Assembly: GCF_030704535.1 (NCBI RefSeq)
Contig: NC_081807.1
Location: forward strand, 19,692,001-19,756,000
Reading direction: 5' to 3'
DNA from: Vitis vinifera
Lineage: Eukaryota > Streptophyta > Magnoliopsida > Vitales > Vitaceae
DNA: 64,000 nucleotides
The translations under genes were made by a program, and so were the position numbers. The notes beneath the pieces were generated by a model. It was given only the letters and a program-made list of their open reading frames with translations. It made no database searches and was not told the DNA's origin. Shown in pieces: positions 25,201 to 35,824 of the stretch (position 1 is the stretch's first letter; each line of letters begins with the position of its first letter).

Positions 25201-28147
25201 GATATTTTAGAAGTAAACATTCAATTACTCATTTATTGCACTTAACATTGTATGTAAATAAATTGTATTTTTATACTAATTTCTTTTTTTTTTCCTCTAC
25301 ATTATTGCATTATGAGTTTTAAGATATTCAACCAAAACTGCTAATTAATGAAAATCAAGCCAAATTAACTTGGATTACATTGTTCATTGATTTAACATGT
25401 TTATATTAGGATTGGATATTGAAGATTTGTCACAGAAAAAGGATGGATATTGTGGTAGTTGTTCTTTGACGTCTTGGCCAAGGTGATTGTTTGATAATGA
25501 TATTTTCAACATTTACAAATAATTGTATTTGTCTTTATTTCATACTTCTTATAATACTCTACTTAGTTTAGAGTAACAATTATGTGGCTAGATCGAAGTT
25601 TACTTGGTTTTGTTAAGATATGTCTTAGATATATGTTTGTTTTGTAAATTAAAAATGCATTAAATTATGATGTGATATTATCCTTGGAGGTAAGAGTGAG
25701 ACTTGAGAAAGAGAGAGATTTCATTATATGTATTTCTTTATTTCCTATTCCTTATGATGTTCTAGTTAGTTCAAATTAAGATTTTGAGATATATTTAAAC
25801 ATATGTTTGTTTGATGACCAAAAAGTACTTTAAATTTATGTGTAATCTTCTTCTTAACAAGGGATAGAAGGGAAGGAAAAAGAAAATAATGTGAGAAAAA
25901 AAATGGAGTGGGAGAGAGAAATAGAGAGTGATTTTTTATTATTTATGATAATGAAATTCTAAACTAGTCAAAAGACAAAAAAAAAAAAAGGATACTTTTA
26001 TTTGATATTTGGTGGTTCATGGTTGCTTGTGACAAAAGTCAAAATAAAGATAATAAACCCTTAAATAAGCATTAATTTTTTTTAATGTGTTTTATCTAGG
26101 TACCTCTACTTATCTTTGGAATAATCATGTCTTCAAGTATTGGATTATATGAGACTTAAGTTATGCCATCTTGAAGACCATTTCATCTAATTAGAAAACA
26201 ATAGTATAGGATTTTTCATAGGGTTATTTTAGGTCATTAAGATCAAGCTAGTATCCTTGGAATCAATCCAAATAAAGAAGAAGACATGTTTAACATGAAC
26301 CCTCCCAACTGATAGGGTGTTAGAATTCACCTTAAGATGGCAAATGAAAAAGTCAACTCTTTTTTGGTAGTTTTTACACTACTTAGAATCCAAATATGTA
26401 AGGAAGTAAGGCTTATTATTTGGAAGATAGTCCAATTTAATAGTAATAATTTGATGTTGTAGGAGATGGTCTAAATAGGTCAAACCATATAAATCATTGC
26501 ATCCTTTATGATTATTATTTTTTTCTTTTTTCTTTTTTAATATAGCGCATAGGGTACAAACTCTTTAGTGATGAGGATGTTCTTTATGGAAATTAATGAA
26601 CTCATAGAGAAAATATAAAATGAAATTCTAATATACTTCAATTATTATAAGAAAAAATTCATCATGAAAAACTATGTAGAGCACAATGGACATGAGAAGG
26701 AAGCTTAATCAGTTATATTGAAGAATCTTCTCAAAAGATCACAGAACCTTGCCTATATAAAACGTTGCATATCTAAGGGCACAAAAATATTTAGGTATAC
26801 TTACAATTCAAGTCTTGAATCTTAAGTAGTATCTTTCATGAAATCTTACTCTACACCATTATAAGACCAAATATTTTAGCAAATCAAGTTCAATATTTGA
26901 ATAGTAAAACATCACTAGTCTGAACTCCCCAAAGTTGAATACTTGCATCCACTAGTCATTTATGAAAATAAATCTAGAACATCTCTCTTCACAAGCCTTT
27001 AGGCAAATTCATAAGTACCAAGTTTGATGTTGCTACAATGTCTAAGGATTTCATTTTGTTACTCTAAGAATGGATTATGAGATTTTTATTTCTCTTTGAA
27101 AAGAATCATTTCCATGTCTTTTGTCTCAAATTGGAAATATAAAGAAGAATTAATAAATAGGGGAATATAACATAATTATCTCTCAAAATTAATATTTGTA
27201 GGAAGGGGTTTAATCTAAAATAGAATTCTAGATTTTTGAAGATTATAAAGTTTGCAATCATTTTAGGTTGGCATGAATTAAGAAGCTTTTGTCATCCACT
27301 ATTAGATTGGTTAACCTAATTTTCTTGCAAGATCGACAATGAAAAATGGTCATTAGTCAAATAGTAAAATCTTTTATTCTATCAATCCAATCAAGAGCTT
27401 AATCAATAAGGATGATTTTTTATAATCTTATTTTTATCAATCCTAATTTAGTTTTATTTAATGGAGGTTTTTTTATTAGAAGAAGTTGACCACATAGATG
27501 TAAGGTTCAAGTTTGGATCAATTTTGGTGACTAGATATGGCTTTAAGGACAACTTAACGTGGTGGAGATAGAATTTGCCCATGGACAATAATGGTTCCAT
27601 CCTTCTACATTGAACCAAAGCAAGTCTGGCAATTTATATATCATTCTTTCTTAGCAAGCTTCCCAACCCAGTCATTAAACCAAGACCCTCAAACCATCCT
27701 ATTTTACTTAGTATAAGGAAGAGGTAAGCTATCTATCAAGATGGACCAAGACCATGTTAAGGACCTTAAGCTTTATTATCGAGTGAGATGGAACTAAAAC
27801 ATATAGTTTATATGTTCTTAGTCACCCTTGAAAGAAATGTAAAATATGAGTTTATCAATTGAGTGACTAAATTCTTCATGATCCTTGTTGTGAATGTATC
27901 CTCTTGATGAGGTAACTAGGTGCTTACTCTTCATGGCCTCTTGGAAAAATGTTGATTCATATAACCACTTTTTTGAGAAGTGATGAGGATGATAATTGAA
28001 GGAACCCTTGATGGAGTGAGAAGGTGCTAATGAGACCCAACTAGTGAAGGTTAATTAGGAGGATCTAACCTTGGCATGCAAAGTACACAACTAGGATTAT
28101 GGGATCGCCATATATGCATGTCTATGTTTAATTGTATCCTCATATAT

Positions 28148-28222
<75 letters not shown>

Positions 28223-31200
28223 CACAAGCACATGTTCATGTATGTTGACACTTTACCTTTCACTTTAAATTAATTATATTATTAAAACTCAAGATTGAAG
28301 TATTAAAGATCAAATTTACTCTTTTCAATTTACAACTCATGTTCCTGAAACAACTACCCTCTCCACGTGTATCTATTATTGGAAAGTCTTACTTTAACAT
28401 TTTTAATAACAAAATTTGACTTCACTTTAATGATAGTTTGTTCATAGCTTATGTCAACATAGGAGGTTGAAATCTTGACTTGTGCTTGAATTCATAGTTA
28501 TCATTGTGCTAGGATATCTTAATTTGAAGGCCATCAAATAAGTTGAGTTTTGGATTGTTTTATGTACTTAAAAGGAATATTTAATTTTACACTAGCATTT
28601 TGTTTTGTTATTTATTTAATAATGTGAGGAGCATGAGAATGCAGGAACATTGTTCTACCTATCGGTATTAAAACTAAAGATGAACAAGGAGAGTGGAAGG
28701 AAATAAGCATACCACACAGGTAAATATATTATGTTGCTATATTCTAATTTATATTTTTCAATTAAACTTACTTGAACTATAGCTTCCACACTTGGTCACA
28801 TGAAAGTGTAAATGGATCTAATGGGCTCACATTTCTAAGTGCCTTTGTAGTAGAAGATAATGATCGAATAGCTACCTAAACTCCATAGCACAAGGAGAAT
28901 GATAATAAGATTAAGATGAATTACTATGTTTAGCCACTTTACCTATAGATGATCTTCATGAACCTTCCAACAATTCCCTAAATTGAGATATCAAATTTGA
29001 AAGAGGTTTAGCTTGAGGAGAGGGATGATATGGATAAGAACATGTAATGATTGTAACATTACTAATGCCACACAATTAAGCATGCCTATTTAGTGCATAC
29101 AATGTAATCAACCACCTATAGACAGTTGAAAGCATTTTGAGTATAATAACAATGTTTTTTATCTCTTAAGTTTCTGCCATAACCTTGAAAAGGGATTAGT
29201 AATCTTGTTAAGTATTTTATGAAGAAGAGCACTCTCAAAATTAAAGAGGATATCAACACACAAAAAATAGTGTTGTGCTAATTTTGTACATAGTTATTCC
29301 AAGTGTTTTCAAAGGATCATAAGTGAACTTAAAAACATTCCATTGAAATATAATTAAAATGGTGGTAAAATTTGTACATGTTGAGGTCATGCCCATAAGG
29401 AAGATTATAAAAAATAAAAATAAAAATAAATCAATTGTTGAAGTTTGGATTCATATATAATCTAGGAAAATCATATAGGAAGTATTTTTGCATGTTTGAG
29501 ATAAATTCACCATAGTTTGACCACCTTATATTAATGATTGAGGGAAGCACTACAAATTTTGATGATTACGCCTGAGCAAGGTGTAAATTGGTTTTTAATA
29601 ACATGTCCAACAAGTTGTGGAGTAAGGAGATCAATAACATGTGTAAAGAAGGATTCAAAGAGAAGTAATAGTGTCCATATAATAAGATCTAATATTAATT
29701 TTTCAAGGCCATGTATAGTTTGATATTCAAGTTGTTCATATCATCTTTAGATATGATAAATTGAGGAAGAAAAGAAAGCACTCTACTAACATAGCCATCA
29801 AGGTCATAACCTTTGAGTGAAAAATCTAAGATTGCCCCAGATGATGAATTTGATTATCTAGCTTGTTTGATAAAAGATATATGATGTTGGTATTTAAAAA
29901 AGGATGATGACAAGTAATAGTAGTAAAAATAAAAAAGGACTATTTGTTGAAAGAAAACAAAGAAGTGGAAAGAATAGTTCTAAAAAAAAGTATATTATCT
30001 TAGAATGACTTCAATATTATCATAATAAACTAATATTGAATCCCAAAAGCTTAAGTTTTTAGATAATAAACCTCTTAGTTGTGGAATGTAACCCAATCTT
30101 TATACCATTATAACTTCCCAGTATTAAGGTAACAAAGGTTTGTTGTATGTCATTTAAAGCTAAGAATTTATTTTTAGGTATTGTCTATATGGGTTGTACT
30201 TAATTAATCATCATTGTTACTTCCTTCTCTTATATGTAGCACCAGATCAATCATTTGCGTTAACTTGCCTTGCTTTCCAGATAGACCAAATGTTAAAAAA
30301 AAATATGTAAGTTCTTTTTCTTAAATGTACTCTTTTATGTCCAAAAAGAAGACTAATTTTTTAATGGATGCAACAAGCCAACTTTATGATTACATCATTA
30401 GAACTTTCACTAAAGAGACAAAGTTTGTTTTGATGCACAGAGAAACTTTAAAGATCCTTTTGTAGATGATGGGCTTCTTGAAGTTATTTGTTTTAAAGAT
30501 GCATGGCATGGAAATGATTTTCTTCCTTCCAAAGATCGAGGGGAATGTCTTGTGCAGGTTAGTTAGAATGCATCTATATTTGCCTTAAACTTGGAACTAG
30601 GTAATGTCTTAAGTTGTTTGAACTCAAGGATTCTTACAAAAGAAACTTAAAAATATGAAGTATTAATCTATATATATTTAGATACTCACATTGGTACATT
30701 AAACAAGCAATCAGGTGAAAATTTATTATGGAACCCTTAAGGCTAACCAATAATATTACTATTTGAAAGAAATTTTGTGTTTACTCTTGATATAATGAAA
30801 CTACCTAGAGGGGGTGAATTGGTAGCCCCTGAATTAATCCTCAAATTTTATTTTTTATTACTTGCTTAGTTTCTTCCTTTAGATTAGTTTTTAAGCAAGA
30901 GAAAAAAATCTCATGCACAGATAAATAAAAGTGATTCTAATAGTACACAAGGTATAACATTGAAAACCACCTAGCAACCTACTAGATGTAAAAGCCACAG
31001 GTGGTCTTAACTGCAAATAATTCACTAAATATGAGAAAATGGTACATAGTTTTACTTAACCCAATAGACCTACTCCCTAGGGTCTTAGATCAGCAACACC
31101 TACACTTAACTTCCCTAATGCAACACTCCTTTATGTTGCTTAGTGAATCCCTTGAAGCCTTTATCAAGGTTGAAGTAATTTGAATTCATACCTTTGTTGA

Positions 31201-32360
31201 AACCAAGATGTACTTTCAAAAGGGATCTTGAAAGATTTGAGAGTTGAAGGATGAAGCTTTGAGATGACAACTACTCTTTTATGGTTTTTCTTTTTCGCTT
31301 AGAATTTTCTTGAAGTCCCATAATTTTCAACAAAACAAATTCTTTTATATTAAAAATACCCTACACTTTCGTTATGAAAAGTTTCCTAATTGTAAAATAT
31401 TCTAAAAACCCTAGTAACCAATTAGGAGAGTTTTTAATTTTTAAAAATATTGCAAAAATCTTTTTAGAATCAAACTACAATTTAGAAATAAACACAATTT
31501 CAAAACTTACCAAAAATAATTTTTTTGAATTAAAAAAGTAGTAAAATTGAATTAGAAAACAGAAAGTAATTTCCATCCTAATTTCTTGTATTAGTCAGTT
31601 CAAAAGCTTTAGAACCATATATACATTCTTGCCTCAAATTAGATGAATTTGTACCCTCCCGAACTCAATTCTATAGAAGCATGAAGTCCTTTTAACCATT
31701 AAGATCCAAAGAAGTAAGTTGAATCTAATCAATAAGAAATGGAACAAAATTGCCAACTAACTAAAATACACAAACATTGTGTGTTTATATTCTAGATTGC
31801 CAACTTCTACACCCATGTTGACAAGTTAACTCATAGGTTTCAATTGAAATATTGCTTAACAAAAATAACTTGAAGCAAACAATTTTTTCTATGGTATATC
31901 CATCAGTTATTTATGTGTGGAATAACCCATAGTTTGCAAGGATGCACCATTGATTCAATGATGTTTACAACAATTTTCAATTATAGTAGTGTTTAATGTT
32001 ACTTGAATATTTGTTATTAATCACATGGTTTCATTATAAACAAATTCATCTCATATGGCAAATATGATCTTATTTTAGTTGAGGGAATTTTCTTCTAATT
32101 TTTATTATACCATTACAATGCTCAAGACTATAAATAAGAAAATTCATTAAGATAAGTTCTATTTTTGCTTTCCAATTTAGGTGGAAACAATCTGCTTTAA
32201 GCTTTACAATAGTGCAGTCAACAATATCCATATGAGCATTGACGGGAATAGATGGAAACATCCTCTCCCTATTGAGGACGACAATAAGGTGATTGAGATC
32301 TATCATTCAGGAAAAACAAAGGTGTTTGTAAATTCCAACTCAAGATGCAAATTCAAATAG
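6188..32360 (+). CDS. Gene A: NB-ARC-diacylglycerol kinase-like fusion protein, 12 exons, 723 aa
   Basis: Exons: 6188-7284, 8944-9061, 9139-9234, 9310-9450, 12029-12114, 13632-13704, 21843-21891, 25410-25482, 28645-28719, 30240-30306, 30441-30557, 32181-32360 (TAG). All introns are GT-AG, and phases join exactly to one open frame of 2172 nt. Residues 1-115 are a charged N-terminal region. Residues about 155-365 are a partial NB-ARC. Residues 366-723 are a plant DGK catalytic plus accessory region ending with its usual C-terminal motif. There is no LRR, TIR or transmembrane segment. NB-ARC proteins are nucleotide-switch immune regulators. DGKs phosphorylate diacylglycerol to phosphatidic acid. 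Here the kinase glycine motifs are degenerate, so I infer a non-catalytic, decoy- or sensor-like role. ATG 6188 was chosen because the upstream in-frame codons at 6170 lack an ATG. The exon 1 donor is AAGA/GTAATG. If intron 1 is retained, a stop follows at 7286. No transcript evidence is available here, so the fusion rests on splice-phase continuity and on the same structure recurring in gene B. Confidence 0.82.
7285..8943 (+). other. Gene A intron 1
   Basis: AT-rich intron, donor GTAATG and acceptor TTACAG. It is nearly identical to 44434-46140 in gene B, apart from small indels including about 38 bp extra in gene B near 45510. No element or internal gene is recognised. In both copies the stop codon lies directly at the donor, so unspliced transcripts would end right after the NB-ARC exon. 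Confidence 0.75.
9451..12028 (+). other. Gene A intron 4
   Basis: AT-rich intron between exons 4 and 5. It contains the 715-bp segment 10436-11150 that is missing from gene B. Otherwise it tracks the gene B intron (46649-48480) closely. No coding or RNA feature is recognised. Confidence 0.7.
10436..11150. other. 715-bp presence/absence segment flanked by TATTATT
   Basis: TATTATT occurs at 10429-10435 and again at 11144-11150. Gene B has a single TATTATT joining the two flanks (about 47600). No terminal inverted repeat is visible in the 715 bp. It could be an insertion in copy A with a 7-bp duplication, or a microhomology deletion in copy B. Confidence 0.75.
12115..13631 (+). other. Gene A intron 5
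   Basis: Intron between exons 5 and 6, nearly identical to 48567-50094 in gene B. An open frame at 12958-13221 is conserved in gene B only because the DNA is duplicated. It starts on TTG and has no recognisable product. Confidence 0.7.
14760..16375 (-). mobile_element. Solo-LTR-like repeat, antisense to gene A
   Basis: The right boundary reads 'tatcctaaca', the complement of a TGTTAGGATA LTR start. A minus-strand TATA-like motif lies at 15145-15153. The body shares ordered blocks with the other two copies in this intron ('cactagtgcactcacc', 'ttaggaggtagtg.actacaac', 'caactcctaatgcaccca'). The left end is not determined. No pol sequence adjoins it, so a solo LTR is the likely state. Confidence 0.65.
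17730..19545 (-). mobile_element. LTR-like repeat with internal block duplication, antisense
   Basis: Same family as 14760-16375, with a minus-strand TATA-like 'tttatataaa' at about 17920. The LTR body block is present twice (about 18400-18640 and 18806-19016), separated by a unique GC-richer stretch (about 18650-18795, containing 'cagggaggggctagc'). This suggests nested or unequal recombination between LTRs. It abuts the Copia pol relic and probably represents that element's 3' LTR. Confidence 0.6.
19565..20720 (-). mobile_element. Degenerate Copia-type pol (reverse transcriptase/RNase H) relic
   Basis: Read on the minus strand, broken frames show Copia landmarks in the right order. These are AFLN-like sequence (about 20490), [10 protein letters not shown] corresponding to the YVDD box (about 20358-20385), an ILGL-type block (about 20265), [20 protein letters not shown] (about 20005-20065, the SLMYAM.CTRPDI motif) and RNase H LLCDNSG with QFKEPKYH (about 19660-19710). 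Many stops and frameshifts are present, so it is inactive. It lies antisense to gene A and is inherited in gene B. Confidence 0.85.
21030..21643 (-). mobile_element. Truncated LTR copy, antisense
   Basis: Matches the right-hand 600 bp of 14760-16375 closely, including 'accacaaactca.t.ttctcaagg.tgag' and the terminal 'tatcctaaca'. By position it could be the 5' LTR of the antisense Copia relic at 19565-20720. Its left part is missing. Confidence 0.65.
21892..25409 (+). other. Gene A intron 7
   Basis: A 3.5-kb AT-rich intron, closely matched by 58350-61873 in gene B. Small conserved open frames (for example 22554-22754) reflect DNA duplication only. No repeat, RNA or protein family is recognised. 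Confidence 0.7.
25483..28644 (+). other. Gene A intron 8
   Basis: A 3.2-kb AT-rich intron. Apart from the AT microsatellite at 28150-28218, nothing is recognised. The gene B counterpart begins at 61947 and runs off the window. Confidence 0.7.
28150..28218. repeat. (TA)n microsatellite, about 34 units
   Basis: Uninterrupted TA dinucleotide array. The open frames covering it on both strands (Ile-Tyr repeats) are artefacts of the repeat. It is a likely length-polymorphic marker inside intron 8. Confidence 0.95.
28720..30239 (+). other. Gene A intron 9
   Basis: AT-rich intron between the [10 protein letters not shown] exon and the [10 protein letters not shown] exon. Donor GTAAAT, acceptor TGTAG. 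No other feature is recognised. Confidence 0.7.
30558..32180 (+). other. Gene A intron 11
   Basis: AT-rich intron before the last exon. Donor GTTAGT, acceptor ATTTAG. No repeat or gene recognised. A small open frame at 31001-31183 has no recognisable product. Confidence 0.7.
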
Positions 32361-33629
32361 CTTGATGAGTGATATTGAGTGTCTTCCAAAGAGTTGAGTG
32401 GTGTTCTCAGTCCATGCCAAAACAATCAAGTTGTATTACTTTTATAGTGAGTAAATATTTCATATAATTGCTATCCAGTTGACTAGACTGAAAATATTTG
32501 TTTTCATTTCATAAATTTTAATAAAAAGAACTTTATTTTTTTATCCTTAATTATAAATATTTATACTTTATATACAACTCTAAAAAGTGATGGGAGTTTT
32601 ATAAAATAAAATAAAAAATAAAAGAAAACCAAAAACAAAGAAAAATAAAAATAAAAATAGAAATAAAGATTAGGTAATGTTTGTTTTTTTACTTAATTCT
32701 AAATAAAACTTCAAACTAAATAGTAATTAGTACTATTAAGTATTAAATTGTTTTTTTAAAAAAATATTTTATTTTTATTCAGAATTAAGAAGTAAAGAAA
32801 ACCAGCATGTTCCTTTTAACATTATAAAAAAAATAAAAACAAGCTAAATATTTTAACTTCTTCTATTAAGTAAAACAATTTCAAAAAATAAGTAATAAGT
32901 CAACAAAAAGTAGAAAAATAAACTATCTGAAATCTAAAAGTAAGTTGTTTTCAGCAAAAAGGTAAGAAAACAAACAACACCTTAGATTATGTTTCATATT
33001 ACATTCCTTGTTATATATTTGGTTTAGCTACTAACAAAGCTTCTATAAATTCCAATGTTGTACCAATAATTATAGTTTTGACAATTTTATGTAGAAATTA
33101 GGCTTAGAATCTTAACAATTATTTATGAAACTACTAAAAAAATAGCTAAAAGATATAGAGTTTCATTTTCCATTAAAAATACTACCATAGAAATACTATA
33201 AAGGCATTTGAACAAATCACAACTCAATAACGGCATTAGAGCATTAGAAATTCTTGGAAAGAGGCATAGCCAATAAAATTGGTTGAGTCGTTAATTGGTC
33301 ATGTCTCCAATTTGGTTCACTTGTAAATCCATTTTTAGCATTTACCATAAAATCCGAGAACTTGTGAATTGTAATACAACTATTGGTGTACTATATGTAA
33401 GTTGGTTAAAATTTGTATAATTGGGAGTAGAAAATTTGTTCTTAATACTATTAACATAAAGCTAAAGGTTTTATTTCTTATCAATCTAACCTAAGGTTTT
33501 AAAAAAGGAAACATGTTAAAAGTATACAAAATAAAGGGGTACAATAAAAACAAAGTAAATATTCGTTTGTCATACAAAAATAATAATATTTTCTTTCCTC
33601 TTCACTAATTATACTTCATATGTGGCCAC
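32361..33629. other. AT-rich intergenic DNA downstream of gene A
   Basis: 3' flank of gene A. It includes A-rich simple sequence near 32600-32660. No further DGK exon was found after the TAG at 32358-32360. No gene is seen. Confidence 0.6.
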
Positions 33630-33850
33630 CACTTCCAAAGCATAAAGAACCTAAGGCATCACTCAACAAGGAACAAAACAATTCCATGTAGCTAGCACTT
33701 GTGAAGTACAAAGAACATGAGATATCACTCAATAAAGAAAAGAACTGTTTTATAACAAACCACAAAGAACTTAAGACATCACTCAACAAAGACTAAAGCT
33801 ACTTTATATAAATGCCACTTCCAATGCATAAAGGGTTTGAGGCATTACAA
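33630..33850. repeat. Degenerate minisatellite, about 60-66 bp period
   Basis: About three and a half imperfect units start at 33630, 33696, about 33755 and 33816. They share 'cacttcc/tg..aagcataaagaac', 'aaggcatcactcaac' and 'aagaac' words. No function is inferred. Confidence 0.65.
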
Positions 33851-34851
33851 AGATATTAGAAAGTGTGTTAAATTCTCTTTTAAGTTATTTTTTTAAGTCT
33901 TTGACAAAGAGAAAGTCCTTATTTAGGTGTAATTGGGACTCTGAGATTTGAAAGCCTTGGGATTGCAATCTCATTGAAAAAAAGAATGAAAGTTTTTCTT
34001 TGTCTTTTCCCATGGATATGGACTTTAAGCTAAACCACATAAATCATTATACATTTTATGTGTTTTCTATTTTGTTCTCTTATTTTCTTCCTACTATTAT
34101 TTTTCCTTTTCATGATTTTCCATAACAAACTAGTATCAAAACTAAAGTTGTTAGACCTAGAATGACAATAAAGTTTGAAGTTGAAAAGTTTGATAAAAGA
34201 AACTAATTCAATTTATAGCATACTAAGATGTGTGTAGAATCTAATGTCGAACTATTTTATAGTTTTTGTGATAATATTTAGATTCTTCACAGGAATAGGT
34301 ATAAAAAACAAATCTTGAGGAAGGTTAGGATCTGTTTGGAAATGATTTCAAAAATAATTCTTTTTTTTTTTTAAATATTTTTGATAAATAATTGAAAACA
34401 ATAAAAAATAATAATTAAAATAATAAAAATGTGTTAAAAACACCTCATTTTTAGAATAAGCTTTCTATTAAAAATTTGATAACCTTGTTTTACACAACGA
34501 TTCTCAAAAAGATTCTTTATCTCAACACAATTTAATGTTTAATGAATTTTAAATTTTAAGGCTATTTTAGTAATTTCATGAGAATGAAGTTACAGCAAAT
34601 TCCTCTGATCCCTTTTTTCTTTTTCTTTTTTTCCCTTTTTTTTAATTTATTTATGAAATTTCAGCAAATCTTACTCGACTTTATTTACTCCACGGTTTTA
34701 AAACTTACACAAGAAGGGACATACAATTTTAATTACTCTACGGTTTTAAAGTTACAATAATCAAAAGAGTATTACCGTTTCAACCTGAAAAGGCTTGAGG
34801 GGTTAGGGTTTCTTCTTCAAGCCTTTGAGGGATAGCTTCGCGGTATCTTCG
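33851..34851. other. Intergenic DNA up to the CysRS relic
   Basis: AT-rich. The last 60 bp ('ggggttagggtttcttcttcaa') look like the 5'UTR style of a plant housekeeping gene and presumably came with the cysteinyl-tRNA synthetase fragment. A short repeat 'tactc.acggttttaaa' occurs near 34687 and 34736. Confidence 0.5.
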
Positions 34852-35824
34852 ATGGCGGAGACGACGGAATTGAGAGTGTACAACACCATGATTCAGCAGA
34901 AGGAGATCTTCAAGCCTGTTGTCGATGGCAAAGTGTCCATGTACGTCTGCGGTGTCACCGCTTACGACCTCAGTCATCTTGGCCACGCCCGCGCCGCCGT
35001 CTGCTTTGACGTCCTCTACCGGTTTGTTTTATTCCTCAACCATTTAAGTTGTTTGATTTCATTTTATTCTGGCCCGCAAAGATTGATTTTTTTTTTTTTA
35101 TCCTACGATTGATCCTTTTCGCTTCGGTTTGCAGTTTAGGAAAGAATTTTTTATTTTTTTTCATCTTTATATTAATTCCAGGTGCGGGTTTAGCGTAAAA
35201 GTAAGAGGTCTATCTGGTGTGATGAAAGTGTGTGACAATTCAGAATTCTGAATTTATCATCTTTAGAGGAAAAAAAATTTAGGGTTGGTTTGGCTGCGAA
35301 ATCGAGATATGTTTGTTGTTCTCGAGAACGGGAAAATTTTGAGAATAATACCCAAAAAAAAAAAAAACCTGTGAAGCTACAAGGTTTTTAAAGCTATTTT
35401 TGAAAGCAGTTGTTCTCGTCTTTCAATTGAAGACATTTCTCAAAAAGTAATTTTGATTCCGCTGGCAAACAAGCCCTTATAGACTTCTTGTAATTGATGC
35501 TTCAATCTCAGGGTGATGCGGGATGAACCCTTGAAGAAGTTTGATTTTGTCTTTGCAATATTACTGAAGGGATTGTTTTCCAAATTGCGTCTTTGACATA
35601 CTCATTGGCATGCCTTATAACATGCTTTTTATCAAACCCGGAGAGTATATGCTTTTTATAACTTCGGTGTATCTTAAGAAAAATGACTCAAGTTCTGATG
35701 GAACTCTCTGATTGATTTTTTCTAGTTGAATCAGGTGTAAAGGATAATTTGTAGATTCTAAATTTTACAACACTTGGGCCATGAAGTTATTTGTGTACTA
35801 AATTTTACAGATGTTGACGACAAG
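34852..35824 (+). pseudogene. Cysteinyl-tRNA synthetase 5' fragment (two exons, broken)
   Basis: Exon 1 (34852-35021) encodes 56 residues containing the class I CysRS start, with [17 protein letters not shown] (the zinc-ligand Cys and HIGH-like signature) up to FDVLYR. A GT donor follows at 35022. A second segment at 35755-35824 encodes QHLGHEV then NFTDVDDK, the next conserved CysRS block, with acceptor GTAG and donor AAG/GT. Joining them places a TAA at 35759-35761, just before the HLGHEV block. No KMSKS or later exons occur before 37441. A complete CysRS has roughly 500 residues, so this is a truncated, non-functional relic. Confidence 0.85.

Larger units (their letters stand above)
8944..32360 (+). 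other. Gene A exons 2-12: diacylglycerol kinase-like region (residues 366-723)
   Basis: Recognisable DGK landmarks occur in the family order. These are PPILLLPLG then FSLGW (about 467-484, the region of PLGTGND/N..FGWG), [11 protein letters not shown] (511-521), FWNYF (547-551, as in F-W/Y-NYFS-G-D), [14 protein letters not shown] (600-613), [11 protein letters not shown] with KDAWHG (630-650) and [12 protein letters not shown] (683-694, the MDGEPWKQP motif). This best fits the plant DGKs that lack C1 zinc fingers. The glycine loop expected as GGDGT reads SGDAM (440-444), and GTGND/N reads GSKAN (473-477). The stretch between FWNYF and the GEWKE block is shorter than in active DGKs. A dead or strongly altered kinase is the simplest reading. 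Confidence 0.85.

Noticed and set aside
28051..28273. Ile-Tyr repeat open frames on both strands
   Set aside because: Translation of a TA microsatellite.
34852..35112. Functional cysteinyl-tRNA synthetase gene
   Set aside because: Only the first two conserved blocks are present, with a stop between them. The KMSKS and anticodon-binding regions are missing.
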